A stretch of DNA of 64,000 nucleotides from Zhengitettix transpicula (taxonomy: Eukaryota > Arthropoda > Insecta > Orthoptera > Tetrigidae). Where the stretch lies: assembly GCA_037074705.1 (NCBI GenBank), contig CM073596.1, positions 27,626,001 to 27,690,000 on the forward strand, in the 5' to 3' direction. Shown one piece after another: positions 36,441-47,064 of the stretch. The translations under genes and the position numbers were made by a program. Position 1 is the first letter of the stretch, and every line of letters starts with the position of its first letter. The notes under the pieces are model-generated. The model saw nothing but the letters and a program-made list of their open reading frames with translations, made no database searches and had not been told where the DNA came from.

Positions 36441-38968
36441 TTTGATGGGGGGAAAACGTTGTTTCACAGTTGATTAAATTATATTACTTGATAAATGTTT
36501 TATTTAAGAAGCAGTGTACTTCATGAAGTTGTGAGGATGATCAAAAATATTAAATCATATTTTTCAAGGAATGGTGTACTCATGAAGTGCAGTAGAAGAG
36601 TGAATTAACTGTGTTACATGGAAATTATCAAGATACAGGATGACACAGATGACCATGACGTGTTTGATTTTGGCCATGTGTACCACTCAACGCCTACTAA
36701 ACCTCTCAAATCATTTTAAAATCTTTTTTGTTTTATCAGTGAGCTTAAACGTTAAATTTATCATGAACAATAAACTTTGACGAGGAAATACTCCCCGTTC
36801 TAATCCAATCTAAATTTAGAAACGCGTAATCCCACTCCATTGTGGCCCTCCGTTTTCCTTTCCCATCAGCCAGAGACAGATGGATCTCCCGATCCTCGAG
36901 CAATCCATCTTCCACGTCTCTAAGCTCGAGAAACAAGTTTCCGTGACGAACACTGCAAGGCGCATCTGATACAAATTAATTAGGCTTGCTTTCGTCTGCC
37001 GGTAGAGATCTTTTGTTTCACAATGGGACTTTGTCGGGGCTTAGAGCTGGCACTGAGCCTCCTACGTTCCATGCTCTCATCTATCTACGTCCGCTTCGCT
37101 TTGAGGTTTTCCAAAAAGAATTATTGTTGGTATTCCAATTTTATCAGATATATTGGAGGCCATCTCAAGAGAAGAGAAACGAGCGTACTTTGACTAACTG
37201 GACCAATAATTCTACGTTGACATAAGGAGCTTCAGAGATGGGAAGTCGATTTATGTAACTTGATGTTACAGATGTGATGCTCATGAACGATTTGAATGCT
37301 TCTCATGCTCTGTCGATTTAATAAAATTTTACTCATCACAAGGATTCAGTAACAAGCAGAATTATAGATATATGAAGTCGAATCTATTCAGCTGCATCAT
37401 CGCCGTCCTTCGTGTCATCTTTCCTCAGATATAAACAACTTCTTTACGGAAATGTCCTGCATGTCAATCCATATTATTTAATTATTTCTAGGAAATTTCT
37501 TCACTTGATTTGTTTGGCCTTGTTGAAACTCAGCGGTAAATCAATGAATTGAGTGGGAGAGAACTACTCTGCCCTCATTAGTCACGCTTCTCGCGGATCG
37601 GATACAATCTGATTCATTACACTGCAGATTCTATTCACCACTTTATAGATCCGCACGGTGAGCCAGAACTGGAAAACCCAAGGAGGACGTAGAAACCTTA
37701 CTCTTTTTTTTAATTTCATCAATTTATTAAAACATTTAAGCTCCTTTACTTTTATAAAACACTGTAACGAAGCACGAGTATTCGACCAGTTACTCTATAC
37801 TACATTACTTCTCCTGTGCCATCATTTTTACGCGTAACATTCATCTCAGATCAAGCAAATCGAAATGTTCGATTTAACTTTGTATTATGCAATGGATTTG
37901 GGATGTGGGAGGCATTGAGAATGGCTTTTAGCCGTTAGCTAGAGCGTGTAATATGAGTGAATGGACAGAATGAACAGCGCACAGCGGCTGATCGTTTGCT
38001 AATTGGCAAACGCACTCTCTCTGAAATTTGCGTGCACGCATTTTTTGTCAACAATAACAACATTACTGGGCGCTGTGACACGCGTAGGCGCATTAGGGGC
38101 CTGATACCAGCAGCCGCGCTTCACTAACTAACAAACAAACGCGGACGGAGAATAGACTCGCGTTTATTGTTTGGCGTCGGAGTGGGATAACACTTAAGTA
38201 CATCAGTTCTGTATTCTGTTGTTACAGAACCCCAACGCTACAAGAGTGAAGCATTAAATTATCTCTAAATTAAATTCTACACCTTGTATAAAAATGTCAA
38301 AATTGTACTAACAATAGATCAACAAATTAAACTATTTCGTCTCAACACATTGAACGTTACTCTATTTACACCATCCTTTTAGATCGATAAGCTTGACTTT
38401 TTCTCCTTTTTTGCATTTTTTATACGAAACCAACCATTGCATAAATTAATACCATATCAATCAATCAACAGTTTATAAATATTCAACAGGACTAATAATT
38501 GTTCATTCTACTTCTGTACTCAATTTATCCAATTTACCCTGTACCACTAGTGTCGAGAGTTATTTCTGAGGGTTTCAGATTCGTAGAAAGAATTCTGTAC
38601 TATTATGGTGGCAGAGACAAAACGTTGCGCCGTTATTCTTCCATATGCGTTAAATTGTGGATCACTTTTATCTTCCACTAGTCTCATTTACCGTAATTTA
38701 TTTCAATACGATTTCTTATATATCATACAATGGGAAATTCTATAATATAACTGTCAATAAAGAAACCGAATAAATCTGTGGCCATTCAAAAAATTTCCGT
38801 CACTGTAAAAATGTTCTTTTAGGTTCAACAAACGTAATTTAATCGTTATGTCTAAAGACTCTTCCAAACGTTCTGTCACTGTAAAAATGTTCTTTCAGGC
38901 TCAACAACTTTACATAGATTACATGTCTTTTAAACCTCTCAGAACTATTATAATTATTTTATAAAATA
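36441..38968. other. Non-coding DNA with GC-balanced block at about 37550-38240
   Basis: The block contains CGTTTGC-TAATTG-GCAAACG (37993-38012), a 7-bp inverted repeat around a homeodomain core, and several GCGC-rich stretches. A short direct duplication (about 35 bp at 38796-38830 and 38873-38907, period 77) shares CTGTAAAAATGTTCTTT. No gene is supported. Confidence 0.35.
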
Positions 38969-40212
38969 CTAGCCGAGTGCGACGTTGCCCTGGTATTTAA
39001 TTAAATTAAACCGGAGTAGGACTTAATAGAACACTGGCTTCTCGGTAAGCATTTTATTTAACCAGCATTCATTGCGCCAGTGTTAGGAACATTTACCTAT
39101 TTACCGTTCCGTCCCGTCCCCGACCTAACCCATCGGCAGTTAACTTTAAATAAATCAGAATGATGACTCACGGTATTAAACTAAAAGTTTCTAAAATATC
39201 ACGACGAATTAAAGCAGAAAAAAATACTCGTAAATTGAATTAAGTCTAAAACTACTCCCGGTACCTTAAAGGAGTAAAGAAATAAATCTTTAATTAGTGA
39301 CCAAAATGTAGTTGGTACCGTAAGAAAAACAAAAATTTTATTGGTAAAAAATACTCCGGGTAACCTTTCGTCAGCCGCGTCCAACTCCACGAAGTGGAAC
39401 ATAAAATTTAATTAACAACCATAGGTAATGGCTAAACTCAGCGACTCGTATAACCTCAGAATCTACACTAACATCGGCCTTTTTTGCATTACTTTTTATG
39501 TAACCACCACCAGTCGTACGGTAAGGGTCCTTCCCTCCCTTGCCTTTTGAATTCTAAAATAACACTATCAAATTAAGCGACCTCCACAACTTTTTATTCG
39601 CCTCTAATAATGGCCGTTTAGGAATAATTTTAAATTCCACTCCATCCACCCCCACACCCTTACAGAAGGGTAGGTGTGTCTTAATCCGTCGGTATTTGTT
39701 CCTGAATTGTAAATAACATGTGTGTAAAGTTTTTTAGAAATTGGTCTACGCATTGAAGACTGTAAACGTAAATTTGTTTAACTCACAGTCCAGCCCTACT
39801 CCTAGGGGCTGAACTACAGTATGGTAAATATCAGAATTAAACTCATTGACTTCTATAACCCTGGATTTTTCACCAATTTCAGTTGTTTCCCGTTATTTTT
39901 ATGAAACGCCACTCCACCCCCTCCCTTATTGGTGCTTTAAGGGGTTGAAATTATACACTAAAAATATTTGGATAGAAACTATTAATCACATAGACCCCGA
40001 ATATTAATTAATAGTCGCCAATGTCGATCGTTTTAGCATATTTTTAAAATTTTACCCCATGCTTGCTCTTTGGGAGTTGTTTAAAGATGGAAAACCCGAC
40101 AGAAACCTTGCGGGGGTGCGCACAACAACTCACCAAAGTTTCATCGCAATAGTATGAATGGTTTAGGAGTACATAGGGGACACACAGACATTCGTTTTTA
40201 TGTATATAAAGA
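38969..40212 (-). mobile_element. Non-autonomous Helitron-like element, copy 3 (different interior)
   Basis: On the minus strand it begins TCTTTATATACATAAAAACG after an A and ends CTAG before a T. The subterminal GGGCAACGTCGCACTCGG corresponds to the GGGCAACGCCGTG of copy 1. The interior does not match copies 1 and 2, so it is another family sharing end structure. No Rep/helicase coding sequence is present; a 67-codon and an 80-codon minus-strand frame show no domain. Confidence 0.62.
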
Positions 40213-40962
40213 TTATTTACATTTTTCCCAGCGTTTGGCACTTTGCTTTTGTAAACTCTGTGTACATTATTATTTTTATGCATCACGGTAGCTTAGAAAT
40301 TCGTTTAATATTAGGGCATTAAAAGTTATTTTATTTTAATTTATTGAATATACAAGAAAAGATTGAGACATACATTATTCTACGTGTATTCGATGTTAGT
40401 TAAGATGTGGAATTCGCAAAGGAGCACTTACTAGATCTGAAAATAAGCCTAATTCAATTCCTTCGATTTCCAGAGGCCATAATTGCGGCTAGAGAAAACA
40501 TGGGAGTGGGGAGTGAAGCACCTCCCAATTACAGCAATCTTCGTCAACCACTTAACTTTCTGGACGAATGGAAAATCGAGCTCCAGAAAGATCGATCAAG
40601 TAGGCGATGAAATTGAGAAATTCTTGCACAGCCTTAGAGGACGGCAGACAAGATTCCCTGAATTGAATGGTCGTCGGCGAGAAAGGACCAACAGCCCAGA
40701 CAAGCTGACGACAAATGGTAACTGCCAAGTTTCTCAATCTTGACGCGGCTGAGGGGAGGGGAGGATATCTACGTCCGGGATTGAAGTGTAGAGGTCTGAT
40801 TGTTTCTCCTGGTAGCGGCAACCGAAAATCTTGTAGTTAAATAAATTGTAAATAATTTTAAATTGTTTTCAGTTTAAAATTAAAACCACCAAATAGTTAA
40901 TATTTCAGTAATCTATACCCCTATATTTTTTATTTTACATTATATATACCTTCAAATATATA
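40213..40962. other. Anonymous non-coding DNA
   Basis: A GC-balanced patch at about 40470-40800 has open frames of 67-89 codons on both strands with no recognisable domain. Confidence 0.4.
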
Positions 40963-41039
40963 ATGTTGTTCGGAAAGTAATTCCTTTTTTTTATGATAAT
41001 GAAAGACGATTTTCATATAGAGAATAAATATTTTATTGA

Positions 41040-41988
41040 ATTATATATTTCCCATTCAGGTTCAATACCTTTTGCCATCTTTATGGCAGTAGCATGATTT
41101 AACGCTCATAAAATTTTGTTCTTTGCTGGAAAAAAACTGATCTAGGTATTTTTGGACCTCCTCATAAGTAAAGGCTTAAGCGTCTAAAAATTTTGTAGAG
41201 ACCGGAACAAATAATAATGAGAAGGTGACAGATCTGGAGGATATGGCGGGTGTGGCAGTACATCACATCACAAAGCTTTTGGCGAGTTACCAAACTTGTA
41301 TGAGGTCTCGCGTTATCTTGGTGGAACACTACACCTTTTCCATTTATTAATTCTGGTCTTTTCTAATTAAGTGAATCATTCAATTTGTCCATCTGATGAC
41401 GGTACACTTCAGAATTGATCGTTCTGTTGCCCGGAAGAATCTTAAAAAACGATTCCTTTGAAATCCCACCAAACAGATACCATCTCCTTCTTTTGGTGCA
41501 TATCGGCTCAATTTTTTCTACACCGTGACCTCTTTCCTTTAACATTGTCATTGAAAACCCATTTCTCGTCCTCAGTGATGATGCGCTTCAAAAATGGATC
41601 GTTTTCTTGACGTTTGAGAAGCAAATCACAGACGTCAACGCGACGGCACAATTTTCTTTCCCCCGTAAGAACATGAGGAACCCATATGCCGAGTTTTGAT
41701 ATTAAACCGTGGCGTTTCAAATGATCATGAACAGTCGAATTCGATAAATTTAACCTCTCAGCGGTCTCACGATTATTCGCCGGTTTGCATCAATTTTATG
41801 GTGCCTTCATCAGCTTCAACATCAAAATTGCTCGATCGGAATTTTGCAAACCAATTTTTATCACTGGCGTTATCTCAATACGTCTTCTCCATACACATCG
41901 GATAATTTTTTTCTTGCTTGAGCAGCATTTTTACCTTTTCGATAGTAAAAATTAAAATGTGCCGAAAATGGTGCTTTTCACTTCCCAT
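41040..41988 (-). pseudogene. Mariner transposase pseudogene (DD34D type)
   Basis: The reading starts at ATG 41988-41986 with MGSEKHHFRHIL. It continues through a WFAKFRSSNFD-like helix-turn-helix region, an LLKRQENDPFLKRI block, ITEDEKWV (first catalytic Asp, about 41565), [23 protein letters not shown] (second Asp, about 41325) and, after a frame change, [16 protein letters not shown] (third Asp, about 41236). Several stops and at least two frameshifts interrupt it. Intact family members are about 345 residues, and this remnant covers most of that. The 62- and 70-codon frames seen here are fragments of it. Confidence 0.85.
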
Positions 41989-42139
41989 ATTTGAAAGGGT
42001 ACCAAAAAAAATATACTGCATACAATCAATCCAACTTTTTCACAAGCAAATCCTTGCTGTATTGACTGTCAAAATATATCATGATTATGCGACTTAAGTG
42101 TGAAGTTGACTGTGACAAAACACAATCAAGTCCTCTGTT

Positions 42140-42335
42140 CAATATATTGTTCTCGGAGTTCAACCGGGTTTTGCATAATTATATTAGAACGCAACGTTTC
42201 GACTTCTTCGCCTAGAAGATGACGACAGAGCTTTTAGTCGTCGAAACGTTGCGTTCTAATATAATTATGCAAAACCCGGTTGAACTCCGAGAACAATATA
42301 TTGAACAACTACACCGGGAAAGGCTTCAATCTTCA
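42140..42335 (+). mobile_element. Foldback insertion (Penelope-type terminal repeats) nested in mariner
   Basis: A 12-bp target duplication, AAGTCCTCTGTT, flanks it (42128-42139 and 42336-42347). Two 67-bp arms (42137-42203 and 42240-42306) are perfect inverted copies separated by 36 bases; the first three bases of the left arm overlap the target duplication. The spacer and right arm form a hammerhead-like core: AGAAGAT, stem GACGAC (42221-42226) / GTCGTC (42237-42242), then GAAACGTT. A 29-base tail follows the right arm. The perfect match indicates a recent insertion or gene conversion between arms. Confidence 0.75.
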
Positions 42336-42383
42336 AAGTCCTCTGTTGCTAAAAAACTAAATTAAATTCCGAATGACCCTTTA

Positions 42384-43551
42384 CAATAATATTTGGAGCA
42401 AAGAGACTATCCATTTACCAGTCTGCTGTTTTCTTCGTTCAAAACATAAAGCTTTGGAAAATACGTGTAGATTCCCCTTGAGTTTATTGAATGCTGTTGT
42501 GGCTTTATCTTTGTAATAATCGAGTTGACTTGTAGTAAATAAACGCTCTATTTTAATTCAACATTTTCTTGAACTGATATTTATGCCGTCTACATGGTTT
42601 CTTATTATCTGAATTATTTTGTTTAGGCCACGCAACACATATTTCAGTGTCTACCATTTAACTATTTTACCGGATACATTTTGCGACAGCATAATTTTAT
42701 TGTCCGTGGTTGTAATATGAGGTCGATGCACACTGTGCACCAAGAAATGCTGCGAGAGTTCCGAGGTCAGGGCGTCATAAATGATGTGACGTCGCGGAAC
42801 GTTTCCACCGTGTATCTCAGCGATGTTCTCCGTCGGCAATGAAAATTACAGCACTAAGCACACAACAACAAAGCTACACTTTATGCTTGATAGGAATTTA
42901 CGACCTAGTGCTTGAAAATTTACGGGGCTCCACCTTCGATGTGTGTTTCTCTTCCACGACCGGCTCTCGAAGGCGAGTCCAGCTCTGCGACTTGTATTCA
43001 TCACTTAAACATATGCATCTTTTAATAAGCATCCGGTTCTAAACCTATCACGGTTGTTGATCAGTTTCATACGACCTGATTCTAGACTCAACTGTTACTT
43101 GTTTCATCATCTGACTTCGATTCTTCGTTTCCAACAACTGACATAAGGATTGTAATAAGAATATATGTTTGTATTAATTATATAAGAACTGTGCAAAATA
43201 AAAAGTTATTAAAATATTAAGTTTAAGGAATTTAACGTATCGTTAACAAATTAATTATTTTATGATATTATTATTGAAATAAAAAATAAAACTCTTAAAT
43301 TCCATTATTTATTTTGACGCAATTAATAGGTTACATTAACCCTATTAAGGAAGTATGACACATCAAGTACCTCAATCTAAAAAAAATTATAAAAATGTAT
43401 ATAAATGTATAATACTATAAAATTTTCATTATGTTAATATACAGTTGATTATGTGTAAAATTACGGACTATAAAATACCAGACCTAGACAAATGATATTA
43501 TGGAATAATAGTTTAGTGCATTTATAGTTATATATTATTATAAATCACAAA
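42384..43551. other. Anonymous non-coding DNA
   Basis: Overlapping short frames at 42651-43042 show no domain. The right half is very AT-rich. Confidence 0.45.
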
Positions 43552-43560
43552 GTGAGCATT

Positions 43561-44093
43561 TTTTTAGGGTAACAGGCTACATGACGGTAATCCACATGGT
43601 GGCAACTCCCCTTTAATAGCATAGGAAGGGATTTGAAAGGGGGGATGCGGAAAGGTAGGGGAAGGTAGCCAAGGGTTAACTAGGGCCCCCTGGCTATAGT
43701 TTAAGGATCCTACCCGGCATTCGCCTAAAAGTAATGCAGGAAAAACCCTAGAAAACCTGCATCATGTAGGTCGGGCATTGGGTACTTGTCCCACACCCTT
43801 ACGATAGCGGGAGAGGAGTTTGCTGTGGGGACGCAGCATTCCCTTCTTCGTGCCTCGGCCAGTTTTGGAGGCAGCTGGCCGACTGTTCCAATGGGATCAG
43901 CGAACAACTCTTACCGTATGCCCATGGTCTGTTACCCCGGAACATACACCTCTCAAAACAGGTCGAGGTGGCTTGTGGGAACCTTAGTTGAAACACGGAG
44001 AGAGGAGGCGGCATCCCCAAAGGTAGCCCCTTCCGCCTCTCCTACAAGGTTCTGCCTACGAGAGAATAGCCCTCGCAGACTTCCCCCCGTAAT
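43561..44093 (-). repeat. RetA retroposon, full-length copy with target duplication
   Basis: The tail on plus is TTTTTTAGGGTAACAGG, and the 5' end is the CTGCGAGGGCTATTCTCTCG inverted repeat at about 44058-44085. An imperfect 9-bp duplication, GTGAGCATT / GTGAACATT, flanks it (43552-43560, 44094-44102). Open frames of 60-103 codons across it on both strands are chance frames; I see no protein domain. The 533-bp length and oligo-A end suggest a SINE or a short LINE-derived retroposon. Confidence 0.78.
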
Positions 44094-44102
44094 GTGAACA
44101 TT

Positions 44103-45831
44103 ATTCTGAGAGACTTCATATGTTTCATTTAATTTGAATTGCTTTGAGAGAAATTACACATTAAATTAACGGCACGTATAAAAGACAATAACAGAAATTA
44201 ATAAATAATTATTAATTAATTAATTGGAAAATAATTAATAATTAATTAATAAATTTTAAAAAATAAAATTAAAACTTTTGTGATCTTTGTCAATCATAAT
44301 ATTAACGTCCACTCACTTTTAAATTTAATTTTTCAAAATTAATTTTGTCATACGGGTCGTTAATGTACGGATTGTCTTACAGGCATTAATTTTGTTCTAT
44401 TGATACAAATTATCGAAGTGTTAACACAAGATTCTCATAAAATGTTTAATTTGTTTATCACTGTTTTTCTCACTGAAAATTCTTCCCCTTCCGCAGTGCT
44501 TCAGTCTTCTTTCTTCTATGGATCCATCCATATTGTTATATTTACATTAGCCAACTGCTTTCTAAATTTAATCACTAACCACAGTTGGATTTAATTGTAT
44601 GCCATTCTTCAAAGCAGAAGAAAAATGTTTTTCGTAGCCGCTACAGGGCCACAGCTTGTGATTACGGTCTGCCTACAGCTAATGGATCCGGATTTCCAAA
44701 GACTACTGTCAAACTTGAAAAACCACATTATCACACAAATCAAACGTACAATATCTGGAGAAAGACGTCACACATAATATATTCTCACAGTCAGTAAAAA
44801 TAAATTATAACTTTATGAAACTAAAATAGGTCAGATTTGTCTTTACGTATTTTGCTGTCTTGCAGATAATAATCCGAGGCAGCGGGAAATGTTCTTGTGG
44901 GGATACGTTCACGCGTTGCCAACCTAATTGCAACACTAAATCACACGTTCAGTTTAATTGCTTAGAGTTCGCACGATTCAGTTTGTTGTTACTTGTTAAC
45001 TCTGCGTCCAGTGTTAACAATAATGCTGCGTACTATTGACTTTGAGCGCAAAGTGTAATTTAGCTGTCGGAAAGTTGGGCGCCAACAGCCGCAATACTGC
45101 TGTGTTACAGGTTTCCGAGTCGGGAGCTGTATCAGCAGAGAGGCAGGTAGAGTCTAGGGGTGGGATCGCTGCAATAAAAACAGCGCCGAGAATATGGTTT
45201 TCAATTTTCCTAAAAGTCCCCGAATGACCTCGTCGTCGGGGATGGGAGGGTGCTGCAAGCGAGCGAATGCGCCGAATAAAATCATTGCCGCTGTATTGTG
45301 TTTTGGATTACTTTTTTTTTAGCTCATATGAATGTTCATGAGGCTCTCAAATATTTACGACGCACAGAGTCTAGTTTCGACTAAGTCGTTTCGGCACACG
45401 TGTGGCGGCGCGCACTAATTTTTAGGTCACACGTGTTTCTCGAAATTATTTTCCGACCAAAAAGAATTTCAGCAGCATATATGTCGGACTGGAACAATAT
45501 TTTGCATCTATTATTTTCAATTACAAATCCATTGAAAACAGATTAATAAGAAAAATCATATTCTTTTTTTATCACTAATATACATAATTTGAAAGACATT
45601 TAGATAAAAAAAATAGCAGTAATTTTAATTTATTTTTAAGTTTCGAGTCTTCGATATGAGATTCGTAATCTGTATAGGGAGAGCTGCTACGAACCAAGGT
45701 CAAGTCTCGTTTTCAGAAACTATAACAAAATTATTTTCTTTGTGATTAGAAAAATATTTTTGATGCTTAACTTTTTCTCAGTGGCCGTACATCAACACAT
45801 TTTACATTAGTAAACAGAATTAAACAGAATT
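44103..45831. other. Non-coding DNA with GC-balanced block at about 44870-45450
   Basis: The left part is AT-rich, with 60-70-codon frames of no known domain near 44400-44800. The block carries two ACACGTGT palindromes (45396-45403 and 45429-45436). No gene is supported. Confidence 0.35.
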
Positions 45832-46223
45832 CGGCCTGTTTTGAGAGGTGTATGTTCCGGGTTCACAGATCTTGGGCATACGGTAAGAGTTGGTCGCTGT
45901 TCCCATTGGAACAGTCGGCCAGCTGCCTCCTAAACTGATCGAGGCACGGAGAATAGAATGCTGTGTCCCCACAGCAAACCCCTCTCTCGCCATCGGAAGG
46001 GCGTGGGACAAGTACCCAATGAACGACCTACCTGATGCAGGTTTTCTAGCGAATGGCGAACGCCTGGTACGATCCGTTAACCATAGCCCGGGGCCCGTAA
46101 ATAACCATTAGCTTCCTTCCTGTACCCTTCCGCTTCCCCCCCTTTCAAATACATTCCTATGCTATTAAAAGGGAGTTGCCACCATGTGGATTATCCTAAT
46201 GTAGACTGTAACCCTAAAAAAAA
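45832..46223 (+). repeat. RetA retroposon, 5'-truncated copy
   Basis: It starts inside the family at CCTGTTTTGAGAGGTGTATG and runs to the 3' end GTAACCCTAAAAAAAA. It lies in tandem with the next copy, same orientation, about 15 bases apart. Confidence 0.75.
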
Positions 46224-46235
46224 TTAATTATATAT

Positions 46236-47064
46236 CAAGGAAGCCTGTGAGAGCATTGTCTCGCAGGTGAACCTTCTCAAAGAGCTCTGGAAGAGGCTAC
46301 CTTTGGGGCTGCCTTCACTTCTTTTTTATTATTATTAATTTATGGTCGCGTCAACCTGCTGGTTATTGGCAACCCTCTAATAGTGTTTACATAGTTAAGA
46401 TACAGTAGGTTTGGAATTTCCAATTGTGATCATCGTTTCAAATAGCGGTTGTCAGTTTTGCGTCGGAGACGAACTCGAGGAGACTCTAAGCCGACGTGGT
46501 GTGTATGCAGAAGTCTTCTCCAGAGAATTCTGCTATGGTCCTCCTGCGTATATCCTCATACCTCGTGCATTCGAATATAATATGTTGGATGGTGAGGGCT
46601 CGATCACATACATCAAAGGTGGGCTCATCACTTCTCTCTGGTTTTTTGATCTAAGTTTCCGACTTGCCGAGGAACCTTGGTGTATGTTCCGGGGTCGCAG
46701 ATCTTGGGCATACGGTAAGAGTTATCCACTATTCCTATTGGAATAGTCTGCCAGCTGGCTCCTAAACTGGTCAAGGCACGGAGAGCGGAAAGCTGCGACC
46801 CCACATCAAACCCGCCATCGGAAGGGCGGTGGGATAAGTGCCAAATGCCCGATCTACCTGATGCAGGTGTTTCTAGGGTTTTCCCTGCATCACTTTGAGG
46901 CGAATTGCCGGGTAGGATCCTTAAACCATAGCCAGGGGGCCTTAGTTAACCCTTGGCTACCTTGCTCTACCTTTCCGCATCCCCCCTTTCACTCCCTTTT
47001 TTATGCTGTAAGAGGGGAGTTGCCAGTATGTGGATTACCCAATACATAGCCTGTCTACACCTCC
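46236..47064 (+). repeat. RetA retroposon, full-length copy interrupted by a LINE tail
   Basis: The 5' end GCCTGTGAGAGCATTGTCTC is at about 46238. The copy is interrupted at 46322/46628 and resumes at CACTTCTCTCTGG, continuing to AGCCTGTCTACACCTCC. The 3' end belongs to the TGTCTACACCT variant, also seen at 54403. Target duplications of this copy are not clear. Confidence 0.75.
46323..46627 (-). mobile_element. 5'-truncated LINE 3' end (I/Jockey group) inside RetA
   Basis: An 8-bp target duplication, TCACTTCT, flanks it (46315-46322 and 46628-46635). On the minus strand the first part reads DEPTFDVCDRALTIQHIIFE then CTRY, the C-terminal Cys-Cys-His-Cys knuckle that closes the ORF2 protein of several LINE groups; the first Cys has become Phe. 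The reading ends at TAG. The element ends with AATAATAATAAAAAA. The TAA-rich tail suggests the I group, but Jockey is possible. The 111-codon plus-strand frame at 46411-46746 is antisense to it. Confidence 0.75.

Larger units (their letters stand above)
40963..42381 (-). mobile_element. Inactive mariner-family transposon carrying a nested insertion
   Basis: Diverged terminal inverted repeats are visible: TTCGGAAAGTAATT near 40969 on plus and TTCGGAATTTAATT near 42374 on minus. The transposase lies between them on the minus strand. The nested foldback at 42140-42335 sits between the start codon and the right end, in the 5' untranslated part. The exact outer boundaries are approximate because the first bases of the repeats do not align. 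Confidence 0.82.

Noticed and set aside
38796..38907. Short repeats as a CRISPR-like array
   Set aside because: There are only two units, diverged, in an animal genome. This is a local duplication.
45890..46111. RetA sense-strand frame (MVAVPIGTVGQLPP...) as a retroposon protein
   Set aside because: Similar peptides appear in several copies because the DNA is repeated, but frames are short, differ in length and show no domain.
46411..46746. 111-codon plus-strand open frame
   Set aside because: It is antisense to the LINE tail and runs across the junction into RetA.
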